Origin: an uncultured Eubacteriales bacterium
Lineage (GTDB): Bacteria; Bacillota; Clostridia; Oscillospirales; UBA644
Assembly: GCA_900547165.1 (NCBI GenBank)
Contig: URFZ01000004.1
Coordinates: forward strand, 1-64,000
DNA: 64,000 nt
Direction of reading: 5' to 3'
A program made the position numbers and the translations under genes. The first letter of the stretch is position 1. The number at the start of each line of letters is the position of its first letter. A model generated the notes under the pieces. The model was not told where the DNA came from. It searched no databases and worked only from the letters and a program-made list of their open reading frames with translations. This document shows, one piece after another, positions 53,228 through 62,538 of this stretch.

Positions 53228-54781
53228 TCAGCCGTTCTGCGACGGGACGTATTCGCCAAAGGTCAGGGAGACGGTCTTTTGTTCGCCGTTCCTGATTATG
53301 GTCACGTCAATGGTGTCGCCTATCTTGTGAGCGTCAACAACGGAGTTATAGTCCGACATGGAACTGATAACCGTGCCGTCCATGCTGACAAGCAGGTCGC
53401 CGCTTCTGAATTGAGAAGTTGCGTCCGTGACTTTGTATACATATATACCGGTTCTCGAAACACGGTAACTTATCGCGGTTGCGCGGTCGGTGAGGTCGAT
53501 GGGTTCAAAACCCGTCGAGATCCTGCCCGTAACGTAGCCGTATTGAATAATATCGTTTATAACAGTTTTTGCGGTGTTGACGGGAATTGCAAAGCCGAGG
53601 TTATCTATATTCGAACCTGTCGATTTTGCATTGACTATGCCGATAAGGTTGCCGTTTGCGTCAAATGCGCCGCCGCCTGAGTTACCGGGGTTGACAGCCG
53701 CATCTATCTGCAAAAGCGTCATGGTCTGATTTTCAATGGTTACCTGACGGTCAAGCGCGCTGACAATGCCCTTGGTGACGCTTCCGCCGAGAGAGCCGAG
53801 AGGGTTGCCGATAACGACAACGTCCTGTCCGACAACTATCTGCGAAGAGTCGCCGAATACCGCGGGGGTAAGTCCCGTAGCATTTATTTTGACAACTGCG
53901 ATGTCGGTCTTTTCGTCCGTGCCGACAACCGTGGCGTCATAGGTCGTTTTGTTTGCGAGCGTGACTTTTATATTTGTTGCGCCGTCAACGACGTGATTGT
54001 TCGTGACTATATATCCGTCCGCGCTGACAACAACGCCGCTGCCTGCGCCCTGGGTAACATACTGACCGAAGAAAGTGGAGGTGGTGACGGTCTCCGTTGT
54101 TATCTCGACAACGGAGTTTTCAACCGCCGCAACGACTTTTGCGGTGTCCGTGCTGCCCGCGACGGAGGAGGGGTCAACTTTGGGTTCGGTGCTTTCGTAA
54201 ATGACGGTGTTGCCGCCCGAAGATGTCTGCGAACCGCCCGCTGTGCCGTTTCTGCCGAAGAGCATATACGAACCGCCGATGCCGAGTCCCGTTGAAAGGA
54301 TTATTGCCGCGACAAGCAGCGCGCAAACGGCGCCGATGCCGAACTTCTTTTTCTCTTTCGGCTTTTTGGGAGGTCTCGGAGGCTGCTGCGGAGAGGAATA
54401 TGAATACGTTCCGTTCGGAGCAACTCTGCCGTAGCCGTATTCGCCGCCGTAATTATAATTGGTCTGCGGCTGACCGTTGCGATACGAGTATTCGTAGCGC
54501 GGGGGTTGTGCGGTGGTCTGTGCGGGCGCGCCGTAAGGCGGGTTCGGTCTGTGATACGGAGGCTGTCCCGCAGGAGCATGGGGTTCGGGTCTTGTGCCGA
54601 CCTCGTAGCGTTCGCCCGTTTGCGGGTCGTAAGCATATCTCGGCTGCGGTCTGTCGGGCGTTTCGGCGGCGGGCGTTGTCTGCGCCGCGTCCGTCTGTGC
54701 CGTCTGCACATCGTCGGGTCTCGTTTCGTTCTCCGACGGCGTTTCATTTATATTGAGTTCGTTTTTTTCGAAATCGTCCAT
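53228..54781 (-). CDS. HtrA/DegP-type membrane-anchored serine protease
   Basis: 517 residues. A Pro/Gln/Tyr-rich disordered cytoplasmic region (1-140) and a membrane segment (about 148-172) precede the trypsin-like domain. The triad is His in VTNNHVVDG, Asp in TDIAVVKI and Ser in AVNPGNSGGGAF. A C-terminal PDZ domain (about 420-510) contains GIYVYKVTDATSQFRSGDLL. It degrades or refolds damaged exported proteins. The cytoplasmic extension, unusually long, may be a phosphorylation target of the nearby PrkC kinase; that is inference. Confidence 0.95.
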   Translation of the reverse strand: MDDFEKNELNINETPSENETRPDDVQTAQTDAAQTTPAAETPDRPQPRYAYDPQTGERYEVGTRPEPHAPAGQPPYHRPNPPYGAPAQTTAQPPRYEYSYRNGQPQTNYNYGGEYGYGRVAPNGTYSYSSPQQPPRPPKKPKEKKKFGIGAVCALLVAAIILSTGLGIGGSYMLFGRNGTAGGSQTSSGGNTVIYESTEPKVDPSSVAGSTDTAKVVAAVENSVVEITTETVTTSTFFGQYVTQGAGSGVVVSADGYIVTNNHVVDGATNIKVTLANKTTYDATVVGTDEKTDIAVVKINATGLTPAVFGDSSQIVVGQDVVVIGNPLGSLGGSVTKGIVSALDRQVTIENQTMTLLQIDAAVNPGNSGGGAFDANGNLIGIVNAKSTGSNIDNLGFAIPVNTAKTVINDIIQYGYVTGRISTGFEPIDLTDRATAISYRVSRTGIYVYKVTDATSQFRSGDLLVSMDGTVISSMSDYNSVVDAHKIGDTIDVTIIRNGEQKTVSLTFGEYVPSQNG

Positions 54782-54961
54782 TTCAAAAAACCGTCCTTTC
54801 TTGTTTTTACAAGAGGATTATACCCCCCGAAAGTGACGGTTGTGTGAACGCTCGGTAAAAGTCAGCGGAAAATTAGGGAAAAATGCGGTTCACATCGGAA
54901 ACGGGCAGGGACTGCCGTTTATATGAAAAAATGTTCGGACAGAGAAAAGCGAACCCAAAGG

Positions 54962-55579
54962 CTATTTTATTCTGAAAATAACGACCTTACCTGCATGAAC
55001 GGTTATAGTCGCTTCCGTGTCGGGAAGCGTGGAATTGCTTGCCCAAAGCGGGACGTCGGCAAAGAACTCGGTCTTTTCGACGCTGTATTTCAGTCCGCGT
55101 TCGGTGACAAGCGCGGTTTCGGTCAGCGGAAAAACGGTGACGTTCACGCTTTTTTCTTCTGCGGGGAGCGTCAGAGTGCCGTTTTCGAGATAATCTATCC
55201 GCGCGCGGTCGGTTATGATATACCCTTTTGCGCCGCGGGAGTAAATATACCGCAATGTTGCGATATTGGCAAAAGTGTGGTCTTCCCTCGCGCCGCCGAT
55301 ACCGCCGACTATAACTATCTCGTCCGCGCCGCGGTCAAGTGCGTAACGGACGGCGTAATGCGTGTCCGTATCGTCCTTTTCAACGGGCAGAACGACCTTT
55401 TCGCCGTTGTAAAGTCTGCCGTTGGGGTATGAGTCAAAGTCTCCTATCACGACGGACGGGCGCACGCCGAAACGCTCGGCGGTCTTCAAACCGACGTCGG
55501 CGCATATAACAAAATCGTCTTTTTTTATTTCAACGGGAAGGACGGTAAGTTCCGCCCATACAAATATGACCGCTCTCAT
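54962..55579 (-). CDS. Thiamine pyrophosphokinase
   Basis: 205 residues from the ATG at 55579, which overlaps the rsgA stop (ATGA); an in-frame GTG four codons earlier is possible. It transfers pyrophosphate from ATP to thiamine to make TPP. VIGDFDSYP, EKDDTDTHYAVRYAL and GGIGGAREDHTFANI are the family's substrate and metal motifs. It is the last gene of the priA-to-thiN unit; rpe, often present between rsgA and this gene, is absent. Confidence 0.92.
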   Translation of the reverse strand: MRAVIFVWAELTVLPVEIKKDDFVICADVGLKTAERFGVRPSVVIGDFDSYPNGRLYNGEKVVLPVEKDDTDTHYAVRYALDRGADEIVIVGGIGGAREDHTFANIATLRYIYSRGAKGYIITDRARIDYLENGTLTLPAEEKSVNVTVFPLTETALVTERGLKYSVEKTEFFADVPLWASNSTLPDTEATITVHAGKVVIFRIK

Positions 55580-56448
55580 TTGTTTTCCCACGCTTTCAGT
55601 TCGCCTATCTCGTCGTAAAGGCGGACAAAGGATTCGTAACGGGTCTTCGGCACTCTGCCGTCTTCAACGGCGCGGCGTAAAGCGCAGTCCGGCTCGGCGA
55701 TATGGCGGCAGTCGGAAAAGCGGCAGCCGTCCGAAAGAGGCTCGGCAAATTCGGGGAACAGGTCGGGCAGAAAGCTTCTGTCAACCAGCCCGAACTCACG
55801 CGGTTCTATCTCGGAAAAGCCCGGAGTATCGACAACGCGTCCGCCGCAGGTCTCGAAAAGTTCCGTGTGACGGGTCGTGTTTTTGCCGCGTCCGAGTTTT
55901 TTGGATATTTCACCCGTTTCGGCGCGGGCTTCGGGGCAGATAAGGTTCATAAGCGTCGATTTTCCGACGCCTGAAACGCCCGAAAGCGCCACGGTGCAGC
56001 CGTTTATCTCGTTTTTCAGTTCTTCGACCGTCTTTTCGTTCGGAAATGCCGCCGAAAGAGAATAACTCTTTATCGGTAGCGACGAATACAGAGAAATGAC
56101 GTCCGAATGCTTGTCCAGATCGGTTTTGTTGAAAACGAGAACGGGCGTTACGCCGAGAAAGCGCGCGATGACGGTCATTCGGTCAAGCGTGTAAAGATTG
56201 GGTGCGGGGTCGGCAACGGCGCAGACGATGAAAAGTTTGTCTATGTTCGCGACGGGCGGGCGCGGAAAAGCGTTTCTGCGCGGCAAAATCGCGGTCAGAG
56301 CGTCGTTTTCAACCTCGACCTCATCGCCGACAAGCGGCGATATTCCGTTTTTTCTGAAAATTCCTCGGGCGCGGACGGACAGCAGTTCGCCGTCCGATGC
56401 TCTGACGGTATACAGCCCGCCGACGCCCTTTATCAATGTTGCTTTCAC
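55576..56448 (-). CDS. rsgA: Ribosome small subunit GTPase RsgA
   Basis: 290 residues. A circularly permuted GTPase for late 30S assembly. An N-terminal OB fold precedes the G domain, in order NKTDL (G4), SGVSGVGKSTL (G1), TTRH (G2) and VDTPGFSE (G3). The C-terminal zinc knuckle follows (DGCRFSDCRHIAEPDCALR). It sits 18 bases after prkC. Confidence 0.96.
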   Translation of the reverse strand: MKATLIKGVGGLYTVRASDGELLSVRARGIFRKNGISPLVGDEVEVENDALTAILPRRNAFPRPPVANIDKLFIVCAVADPAPNLYTLDRMTVIARFLGVTPVLVFNKTDLDKHSDVISLYSSLPIKSYSLSAAFPNEKTVEELKNEINGCTVALSGVSGVGKSTLMNLICPEARAETGEISKKLGRGKNTTRHTELFETCGGRVVDTPGFSEIEPREFGLVDRSFLPDLFPEFAEPLSDGCRFSDCRHIAEPDCALRRAVEDGRVPKTRYESFVRLYDEIGELKAWENK

Positions 56449-56466
56449 TTGTTTTTGTTTACCGTT

Positions 56467-58230
56467 TTACTGATTTCCGCCGTGTTCGGGGTTCGGGTCT
56501 TCCGTCGGCTCGGGTTCGGTCGTGGTCGGAGTTTCGGGTTCCGTTGTGGGCTCCGTTGTCGGCGGTTCGGTCTGTCCCTGTCCGTTGGAAACGAATATCG
56601 TTATGGTTGTGCCCTTGGCGACCTTTTCGCCGGGTTCGGGAGAAGTCTTGGTGACAAGTCCCTCGGCAAGGTTGCTCGAACCGTACTGAACGACGTATTT
56701 TATGCCGAGCGCGTCAAGTATCTTTTTGGCGGTGTCGAGATTTTCGCCGATGATGTTTGTGGGAATGGCTACGTCTTCGGAAGCCGAGCTGCCTTTCTTG
56801 TTCAGATAAAGGATTATCTTGCCGTTGCGGTCGAACTTCTCGCCTGCGGAGGGAGACGTTGCGACAACGTAATCATCTTCGATATCCGCGGATTCGGACG
56901 TATACTGTATCTCATACGCTATGCCGAGCGCGTTCAGAATGCTTCTTGCCGTATCGATATGGACGTTTGTCAAGCCCTCGGGCACGATGGTATAAGGCGA
57001 GTTGCCGTTTGAGACGTAAAGCACTATCTCCGAGCCTTTGGCAACGGATTTGCCTGCGGGCGGGTCCTGGTCTATTATCTTGCCCTCGTCCTCATCGGAG
57101 TTTTGCCATATAAAGCGGAACGCGAACTTCTGCGAATCTTCCATGGTCAGGTCGCTTGTCAGTTTGCCTTTGTATTCGGGCACGCGTTCATAGTCGCCTT
57201 TCAAGCCGTTGCCTATGCCGAGCATGACCAAAACCATAACAAGCAGCAGCAGCGCCGCGCCGCCTATGCCGATAACGGCGAACAGCCAGCGGTTTTGTGT
57301 GCGTTTTCTGACGTAGCGGCTCTTTCTCTTCGGTTGCGGGTCTTCCGCAACATAATTCGGGTCTGCTTCGGGCGGCGTTGTTTCGAGAATAACGTCGGGA
57401 TTTTCTCTGAATTTTTCTATATCTTCAAGCATTTCGCCCGCGTTCTGGTATCTTGCCTCAACGTTTTTGCGCATGGCTTTCATCACGATATGCTCAACGG
57501 CGGGCGGGATGTCGGGAACTATCTGCGACGGCGGAACGGGCTTTTGCTGAACCTGCATGAGTGCGACGGAAACGGCGCTGTCTGCGTCAAACGGGAGTTT
57601 GCCCGTCAGCATTTCATAAAGAATGACGCCCGTCGAATAGATGTCGCTGCGTTCGTCGGCGGGTCTGCCCTTTGCCTGTTCGGGGCTGATGTAATGAACC
57701 GTGCCTATCGCCTTGTCGGAAATGGTTATCGTGCTGTAATTCTGAACGTGCGCGATACCGAAATCCATGACTTTGACGGTCTCGTTGCCGTCCACCAGAA
57801 TGATGTTCTGCGGTTTTATGTCACGGTGAACAACGCCGCGTTCGTGGGCGTGTTTGAGCGCGGAAAGTATCTGTTCGACGATATGGAGCGCGTCGTAAAC
57901 GTCAAGCGCGCCGTGTTCGACCATATATTCTTTGAGCGTGGGACCTTCGAGGTATTCCATAACGATATACTGAACGTCGCCCTCGAAATTGACGTCGAGA
58001 ACGTCCACGATATTCTCGTGCGAAAGCATTGCGATGGCGCGGGATTCGTTGAGAAAACGGCGGCGGGACTTCGGCTCGCGCACAAATTCCTCTTTAAGAA
58101 CTTTGAGCGCAACAAGTCTGCCCTCCTGCGTGTCCTCGGCTTTGTAAACGATGCTCATGCCGCCCGTGCCGATAACTTCTTTGACTGCGTAACGACCGTC
58201 AAGGACGGTTCCGACCAATCTGTCTTCCAT
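56467..58230 (-). CDS. prkC: PASTA-domain Ser/Thr protein kinase PrkC
   Basis: 587 residues. The kinase domain (about 12-275) has IGTGGMSIVYKAED, the catalytic HRDIKPQN and DFGIA. A basic juxtamembrane region, one membrane segment (about 318-340) and three PASTA domains follow (VPEYKG.., VPEGLTNVHIDTARSIL.., IPTNIIGENLDTAKKIL..). The Thr/Pro/Glu-rich tail extends to the end. It senses muropeptides or lipid II and phosphorylates growth and division proteins. It is paired with the PP2C phosphatase 14 bases upstream. Confidence 0.97.
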   Translation of the reverse strand: MEDRLVGTVLDGRYAVKEVIGTGGMSIVYKAEDTQEGRLVALKVLKEEFVREPKSRRRFLNESRAIAMLSHENIVDVLDVNFEGDVQYIVMEYLEGPTLKEYMVEHGALDVYDALHIVEQILSALKHAHERGVVHRDIKPQNIILVDGNETVKVMDFGIAHVQNYSTITISDKAIGTVHYISPEQAKGRPADERSDIYSTGVILYEMLTGKLPFDADSAVSVALMQVQQKPVPPSQIVPDIPPAVEHIVMKAMRKNVEARYQNAGEMLEDIEKFRENPDVILETTPPEADPNYVAEDPQPKRKSRYVRKRTQNRWLFAVIGIGGAALLLLVMVLVMLGIGNGLKGDYERVPEYKGKLTSDLTMEDSQKFAFRFIWQNSDEDEGKIIDQDPPAGKSVAKGSEIVLYVSNGNSPYTIVPEGLTNVHIDTARSILNALGIAYEIQYTSESADIEDDYVVATSPSAGEKFDRNGKIILYLNKKGSSASEDVAIPTNIIGENLDTAKKILDALGIKYVVQYGSSNLAEGLVTKTSPEPGEKVAKGTTITIFVSNGQGQTEPPTTEPTTEPETPTTTEPEPTEDPNPEHGGNQ

Positions 58231-58244
58231 ATATAAATATCTCC

Positions 58245-58985
58245 TTATTCAATCTCATCGCCGCAGACAATTACCGCGGTCACATTGTCCGTTCCCCCGT
58301 TTTTGAGAGCGCGCGACACAAGTTCGTCGCAGACCCTCTCGGCGGGAACCGTTTCAAAAACACTTTCTATCTCGGAGTCTTCGAGCATATTCGTCAGCCC
58401 GTCCGAGCAAAGAAGTATAATATCCGTCGGAGAAAATTCTGTTTTTTCAATATCCGCTTCGACCTCGCTTGTGAAGCCGAGAACGCGGGTTATAACGTGA
58501 CGGTAAGGGTGGGTCTTTGCTTCCTCTTCCGTTATCTCGCCGTCATCGAGCATTTGCTGAACTATCGAATGATCCCGTGTCAGGCGTGAAAGAGAATCAC
58601 CGTCATAAAGATAAGCGCGGCTGTCGCCGACATGGGCTATGTACGCTTTGCCGTCCAAAACATAGGCCATAACAACGGTCGTGCCCATTCCGCGAAGTCC
58701 CGCGTCTTTCAAAGAGACAGCAAAAACCGTTTCGTTTGTGTGTTTGATAACTTTGCGGAGCAATGTTTCGACCGAGCGGCTGCGCGCAAAATCGTCGTAA
58801 CTTGTCGAAAGCGACGCGTCAAACGTTCTCACGGCAAGTTCGGAAGCAACGTTGCCGCCGTTGTGACCGCCCATACCGTCGCACACAACGGCATAAAGAC
58901 AGCCTTCGTCAAGTTGTCTGAAAACCATGTTGTCCTGATTCGATTCGCGAACCTTTCCGACATCGGTCTTTCCGTAAACTTTCAA
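58245..58985 (-). CDS. prpC: PP2C-type Ser/Thr phosphatase PrpC
   Basis: 246 residues with a TTG start served by GAGGAGGTG. Metal-binding motifs are ESNQDN, VCDGMGGHNGGN, HVGDSRAYL, LTRDHS and LCSDGLTNML, ending GGTDNVTAV. It dephosphorylates PrkC and its substrates. The prpC-prkC-rsgA order is the standard Firmicute arrangement. Confidence 0.96.
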   Translation of the reverse strand: MKVYGKTDVGKVRESNQDNMVFRQLDEGCLYAVVCDGMGGHNGGNVASELAVRTFDASLSTSYDDFARSRSVETLLRKVIKHTNETVFAVSLKDAGLRGMGTTVVMAYVLDGKAYIAHVGDSRAYLYDGDSLSRLTRDHSIVQQMLDDGEITEEEAKTHPYRHVITRVLGFTSEVEADIEKTEFSPTDIILLCSDGLTNMLEDSEIESVFETVPAERVCDELVSRALKNGGTDNVTAVIVCGDEIE

Positions 58986-59042
58986 GCCTTTGACACCTCC
59001 TCGGTGTTTGGTTTATTTGAAAATGTTTATTTTACTGATTAT

Positions 59043-60068
59043 TTATTGTTTGCTTTTTTCCTCGGCAAGGCGGAGTTGACCGCAAGCCGCGTTTATGCCG
59101 TCGCCGAGCGTGCGGCGGAGCGTGGCGTTTATGCCGCGTTCAAGCAGCATATCACAAAATTCGTTGACCGTCTTTCTGTCCGACGGAACAAGTCCGCGTT
59201 CGGAAACATAATTGACGGGGATAAGGTTGACGTGGGCAAGTCTGCCCTTCATAAGTAACGCAAGTCTGCGCGCGTGGGCGGGAGTATCGTTCACGCCCTT
59301 TATAAGAGTATATTCATAAGAAATCCTGCGATTCGTAGCCGCAACATAGGCGTCGCAGGCTTTCATCAGCGTCTCAACATTATATGCGGAGTTTATCGGC
59401 ATTATCTGCGAACGGGTCTCGTCGTCCGGCGCGTGCAGAGAGACGGAAAGCGTTATCTGCAAGCGTTTTTCGGCAAGTTCGTAAATTTTGGGAACGATGC
59501 CGCAGGTGGACACGGAAACATGGCGGTGGCTGATGTTCAGACCGCGCGGGTCGTGCAGATTTTCAAGAAAAACGCAGAGGTTGTCAAAATTGTCCAGCGG
59601 TTCGCCGACGCCCATGACAACGATGTTGGTCACGCCCGCGTCTGCGTTTGCGAAAGCGACCTGCGCAAGCATTTCGCCCGCCGTCAGATCGCGCTCTTTA
59701 CCCAAAAGCGTACTTGCGCAAAAGCGGCAGCCCATGCGGCAGCCCGCCTGCGAAGAGATGCAGACGCTGTTGCCGTGCTTGTATTTCATAACGACGGTCT
59801 CGATAAGAAGCCCGTCCGAAAGCGCAAAAAGATACTTTGCAGTGCCGTCCTCGGGGTCAACGAAGCGGCGGCGCATTTCAAGCGTGGCAAGGGTGCAGTT
59901 CTCATGCAGTTTTTCGCGCAGCGACTTCGAAATATCCGTCATGCCGTCAAACGTCATAACGCCGCGGCTCAGCCACGCATATATCTGCTTTGCGCGGAAT
60001 GCGGGTTCGCCGAGGGACTTGATATACGTTTCGAGGTCGGTAAATGTCAATGATGAAATGTCTGTCAT
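59043..60068 (-). CDS. rlmN: 23S rRNA/tRNA methyltransferase RlmN
   Basis: 341 residues from the ATG at 60068. Radical SAM enzyme that methylates C2 of A2503 in 23S rRNA and A37 in some tRNAs. The CxxxCxxC cluster is in QAGCRMGCRFCAS; MGVGEPLDNFDN, SVSTCGIVPKI, LSVSLHAPDDETRS and a C-terminal conserved Cys (NAACGQL) complete the mechanism. In many Firmicutes rsmB directly precedes rlmN; here only 96 bases separate it from the yugP-like gene and rsmB is absent. Confidence 0.96.
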   Translation of the reverse strand: MTDISSLTFTDLETYIKSLGEPAFRAKQIYAWLSRGVMTFDGMTDISKSLREKLHENCTLATLEMRRRFVDPEDGTAKYLFALSDGLLIETVVMKYKHGNSVCISSQAGCRMGCRFCASTLLGKERDLTAGEMLAQVAFANADAGVTNIVVMGVGEPLDNFDNLCVFLENLHDPRGLNISHRHVSVSTCGIVPKIYELAEKRLQITLSVSLHAPDDETRSQIMPINSAYNVETLMKACDAYVAATNRRISYEYTLIKGVNDTPAHARRLALLMKGRLAHVNLIPVNYVSERGLVPSDRKTVNEFCDMLLERGINATLRRTLGDGINAACGQLRLAEEKSKQ

Positions 60069-60164
60069 ATCCGTAATAAAAAAATTCGGTAATGTGGTAT
60101 CGTTACTCCGCGCCGAGCGCATACACCGCGTCGGGCAGAGTCTGTATATTTGCCGTTAAAGCGT

Positions 60165-60860
60165 TCAATCCCTGTTGTTGCTTCTCGCTATCAGGATAAG
60201 TCGCAGCAGTTGTGCCAAAGACACGGCAAGCGCGGCAACGTAAGTCATCGCGGCGGCGGAAAGCACTTTGCGCGTACCCGATGTTTCGTCCGACGAAAGT
60301 ATTCCGCAGGAAACAAGGGATTTCATGGCGCGGGACGATGCGTTGAATTCGACGGGGAGCGTGACGAGTTGGAAAAGAACAACCGCGGCAAACGCGATAA
60401 CGCCCGCCATGACAAGCGGTTTGAAACTTAAAAAGATACCGAGTATAATAAGCGGAATCGAGAGCGAAGAGCCGATATTCGCAACGGGAAGCACGGCGTT
60501 TCTTATTTTGATGGGCGCATATCCCGAATAATGCTGGCAGACGTGTCCGACCTCATGGGCGGCAATGCCGACTGCGGCGACGGATGTTGAATTGAAAACG
60601 TCTGCGGACAGGGACACCACGTTCGTGCGCGGGTTATAATGGTCCGTCAGTTCGCCCCCGCACACCTCGATACGGACATCGGTTATCCCGTTTTCAAGCA
60701 GAATGCGGCGGGCGGCTTCCGCGCCCGTTATGCCGCTGCGGTTGCGGACTGTTTTGTATTTGGAGTATGTTCCCTTGACGTTCGCGCTCATAATGAGTGA
60801 GAATATAATCATCGGAACAACCAGAATAACATACCAATAATCATAAAAGAAAAGAGGCAT
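60165..60860 (-). CDS. YugP-type membrane zinc metallopeptidase
   Basis: 231 residues. An N-terminal membrane segment (about 10-28), the zinc motif AAHEVGHVCQH (about 100-110), and three further membrane segments (about 125-145, 148-168, 203-223). The family (zinc metallopeptidase, YugP-like) has no established substrate. It is embedded in the fmt-rlmN stretch, 101 bases after fmt. Confidence 0.9.
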   Translation of the reverse strand: MPLFFYDYWYVILVVPMIIFSLIMSANVKGTYSKYKTVRNRSGITGAEAARRILLENGITDVRIEVCGGELTDHYNPRTNVVSLSADVFNSTSVAAVGIAAHEVGHVCQHYSGYAPIKIRNAVLPVANIGSSLSIPLIILGIFLSFKPLVMAGVIAFAAVVLFQLVTLPVEFNASSRAMKSLVSCGILSSDETSGTRKVLSAAAMTYVAALAVSLAQLLRLILIARSNNRD

Positions 60861-60961
60861 TTTAATATCTCCTTATTAAACGGCAGAGCCGTTATCAGAA
60901 ATTGATACCCGTGAAAGCGTCTTTCGCTCGCGGCTCGGACTTCACCTGCCGCCTGCCGCCG

Positions 60962-61873
60962 TTACGAAAGCTTTTCCGGCTTTCTGCCGCGGCAGAAGTC
61001 CTCGGCGGACATACGTTTTTTGCCTTCGAGTTGGATATCCGTCAGACGAACAAGCCCGTCGCCGACCCTGACGACAAAGCGTTTGCCGTCAACGACCGTT
61101 CCCGGCTCGGCGTCGGACGAACCCTGTTCAAGGCGCGCGCCGTAAACTTTGAGATTTTTTCCGTCAAGCTCGCAGAAAGCGCACGGTACGGGGCTTAATC
61201 CGCGGACGCGGTTGACAAAATCGCGCGCGGACATATTCATATCAAGGCGGCGCGTTTCGTTGTCTATCATCGGGGAATAGCAGGTCTCGCCCTCCTGCGG
61301 AATGCGCGGAGCGGTTCCCTGCTCTATCGCGTCAACGGTCTTGACGAGAAGTTCCGCGCCCAACGCGGCGCAGCGGTCGTGCAGAGTGCCGAAATCGTCG
61401 TCTTCGGTTATCTCCGTTTCCGCTTTGAATATCATGTCGCCCGTGTCAAGTCCCGTGTCCATATACATCGTGGTAACGCCCGTCTTTTCACAGCCGTCCA
61501 TAAGAACTTTGTTTATCGGGGCGGCGCCGCGGTACATCGGAAGCAGCGAACCGTGAACATTGATACTGCCGAGCCCCGGATAATCGAGAACGTATGCGGG
61601 AAGAATTTTTCCGTAAGCGACAACGACGTTCAGTTCGGGGTCTATCTCCGAAAGCAAGTCCGCTATCGCGCCGTTTTTGAGCGTGGTCGGCTTATAAACG
61701 GGAATGCCGAGTTCAGCCGCTCTTGCGCTGACGGGCGTCGGGGTCAGGGTATACCCTCTGCCTTTCGGCTTATCGGGCTGTGAGATAACGGCAACGGGGG
61801 TTCTGCCCGCTTTTACAAGCGCGTCAAGGCTTGCAACGGCAAAATCCGAAGTTCCCATAAAAAGTATGCGCAT
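60962..61873 (-). CDS. fmt: Methionyl-tRNA formyltransferase
   Basis: 303 residues. It formylates initiator Met-tRNA. MGTSDFAVASLDAL, NVHGSLLPMYRGAAPI, TTMYMDTGLDTGDM and the C-terminal OB-like domain are canonical. It follows def by 18 bases. Confidence 0.97.
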   Translation of the reverse strand: MRILFMGTSDFAVASLDALVKAGRTPVAVISQPDKPKGRGYTLTPTPVSARAAELGIPVYKPTTLKNGAIADLLSEIDPELNVVVAYGKILPAYVLDYPGLGSINVHGSLLPMYRGAAPINKVLMDGCEKTGVTTMYMDTGLDTGDMIFKAETEITEDDDFGTLHDRCAALGAELLVKTVDAIEQGTAPRIPQEGETCYSPMIDNETRRLDMNMSARDFVNRVRGLSPVPCAFCELDGKNLKVYGARLEQGSSDAEPGTVVDGKRFVVRVGDGLVRLTDIQLEGKKRMSAEDFCRGRKPEKLS

Positions 61874-61891
61874 ATTTTCGGTTTCCTTTCG

Positions 61892-62356
61892 TCAATCCTC
61901 GTCGGGGTCGAGATAATGCTCAACGTGCGTTCTGAAAAGTATTCCGTCGAGGTGGTCAAGTTCGTGGCAGAAGCAGACGGCGGTTATGCCCTCGCGGGTG
62001 TACTGTACGTCTTCGCCCTTAACGTTTTTGGCGCGGACGGTCACTCTTGCGGGGCGGCGCGTAACGCCGAACACCCCGGGAATGGAAAGACAGCCCTCGT
62101 GGGCTTCCTGTTCGCCGACGGCTTCAACGATTTCGGGATTTATGAGTTCGAACATCTTGCCGTTATCGTCAACCACAACGACAACGCGGCGCAGAATGCC
62201 GACCTGCGGAGCGGCAAGTCCCAGCCCCTCGGCAAGTTTTAACGTGTCTTTCATGTCGTGAACAAGTTCTTCAAGATGTCTGTCGAATTTTTCGACGGGA
62301 CGGCAGACCTTTGCAAGACGCTCGTCGCCCTCTTTTACTATGTTTCGAATAGCCAT
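61892..62356 (-). CDS. def: Peptide deformylase
   Basis: 154 residues. It removes the N-formyl group from nascent proteins. The three motifs are GLAAPQVGI, EGCLSIPG and CHELDHLDG; the Cys of motif 2 and both His of motif 3 bind the metal. Confidence 0.97.
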   Translation of the reverse strand: MAIRNIVKEGDERLAKVCRPVEKFDRHLEELVHDMKDTLKLAEGLGLAAPQVGILRRVVVVVDDNGKMFELINPEIVEAVGEQEAHEGCLSIPGVFGVTRRPARVTVRAKNVKGEDVQYTREGITAVCFCHELDHLDGILFRTHVEHYLDPDED

Positions 62357-62538
62357 ATTTATAACCTCTGAAAAATTATCCGAATTGTTCTCTCCCGTTC
62401 AGCCCGCGCAAAATCACGGACAGGCAAAATCGTTGCGTGGCAACGGACGGAGAAGATATTGTATTTTCATATTAACCGTGCGAAGCGCAGACCCTTTTGC
62501 GCGGGGAGTGCGCCGCCGTATCGTTCGTTTTATACGTT

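Noticed and set aside
60069..60164. 21-codon TTG-initiated frame overlapping the stop of the YugP-type gene
   Set aside because: Too short and without a ribosome site. It might be a scar of lost rsmB, but no similarity can be seen.
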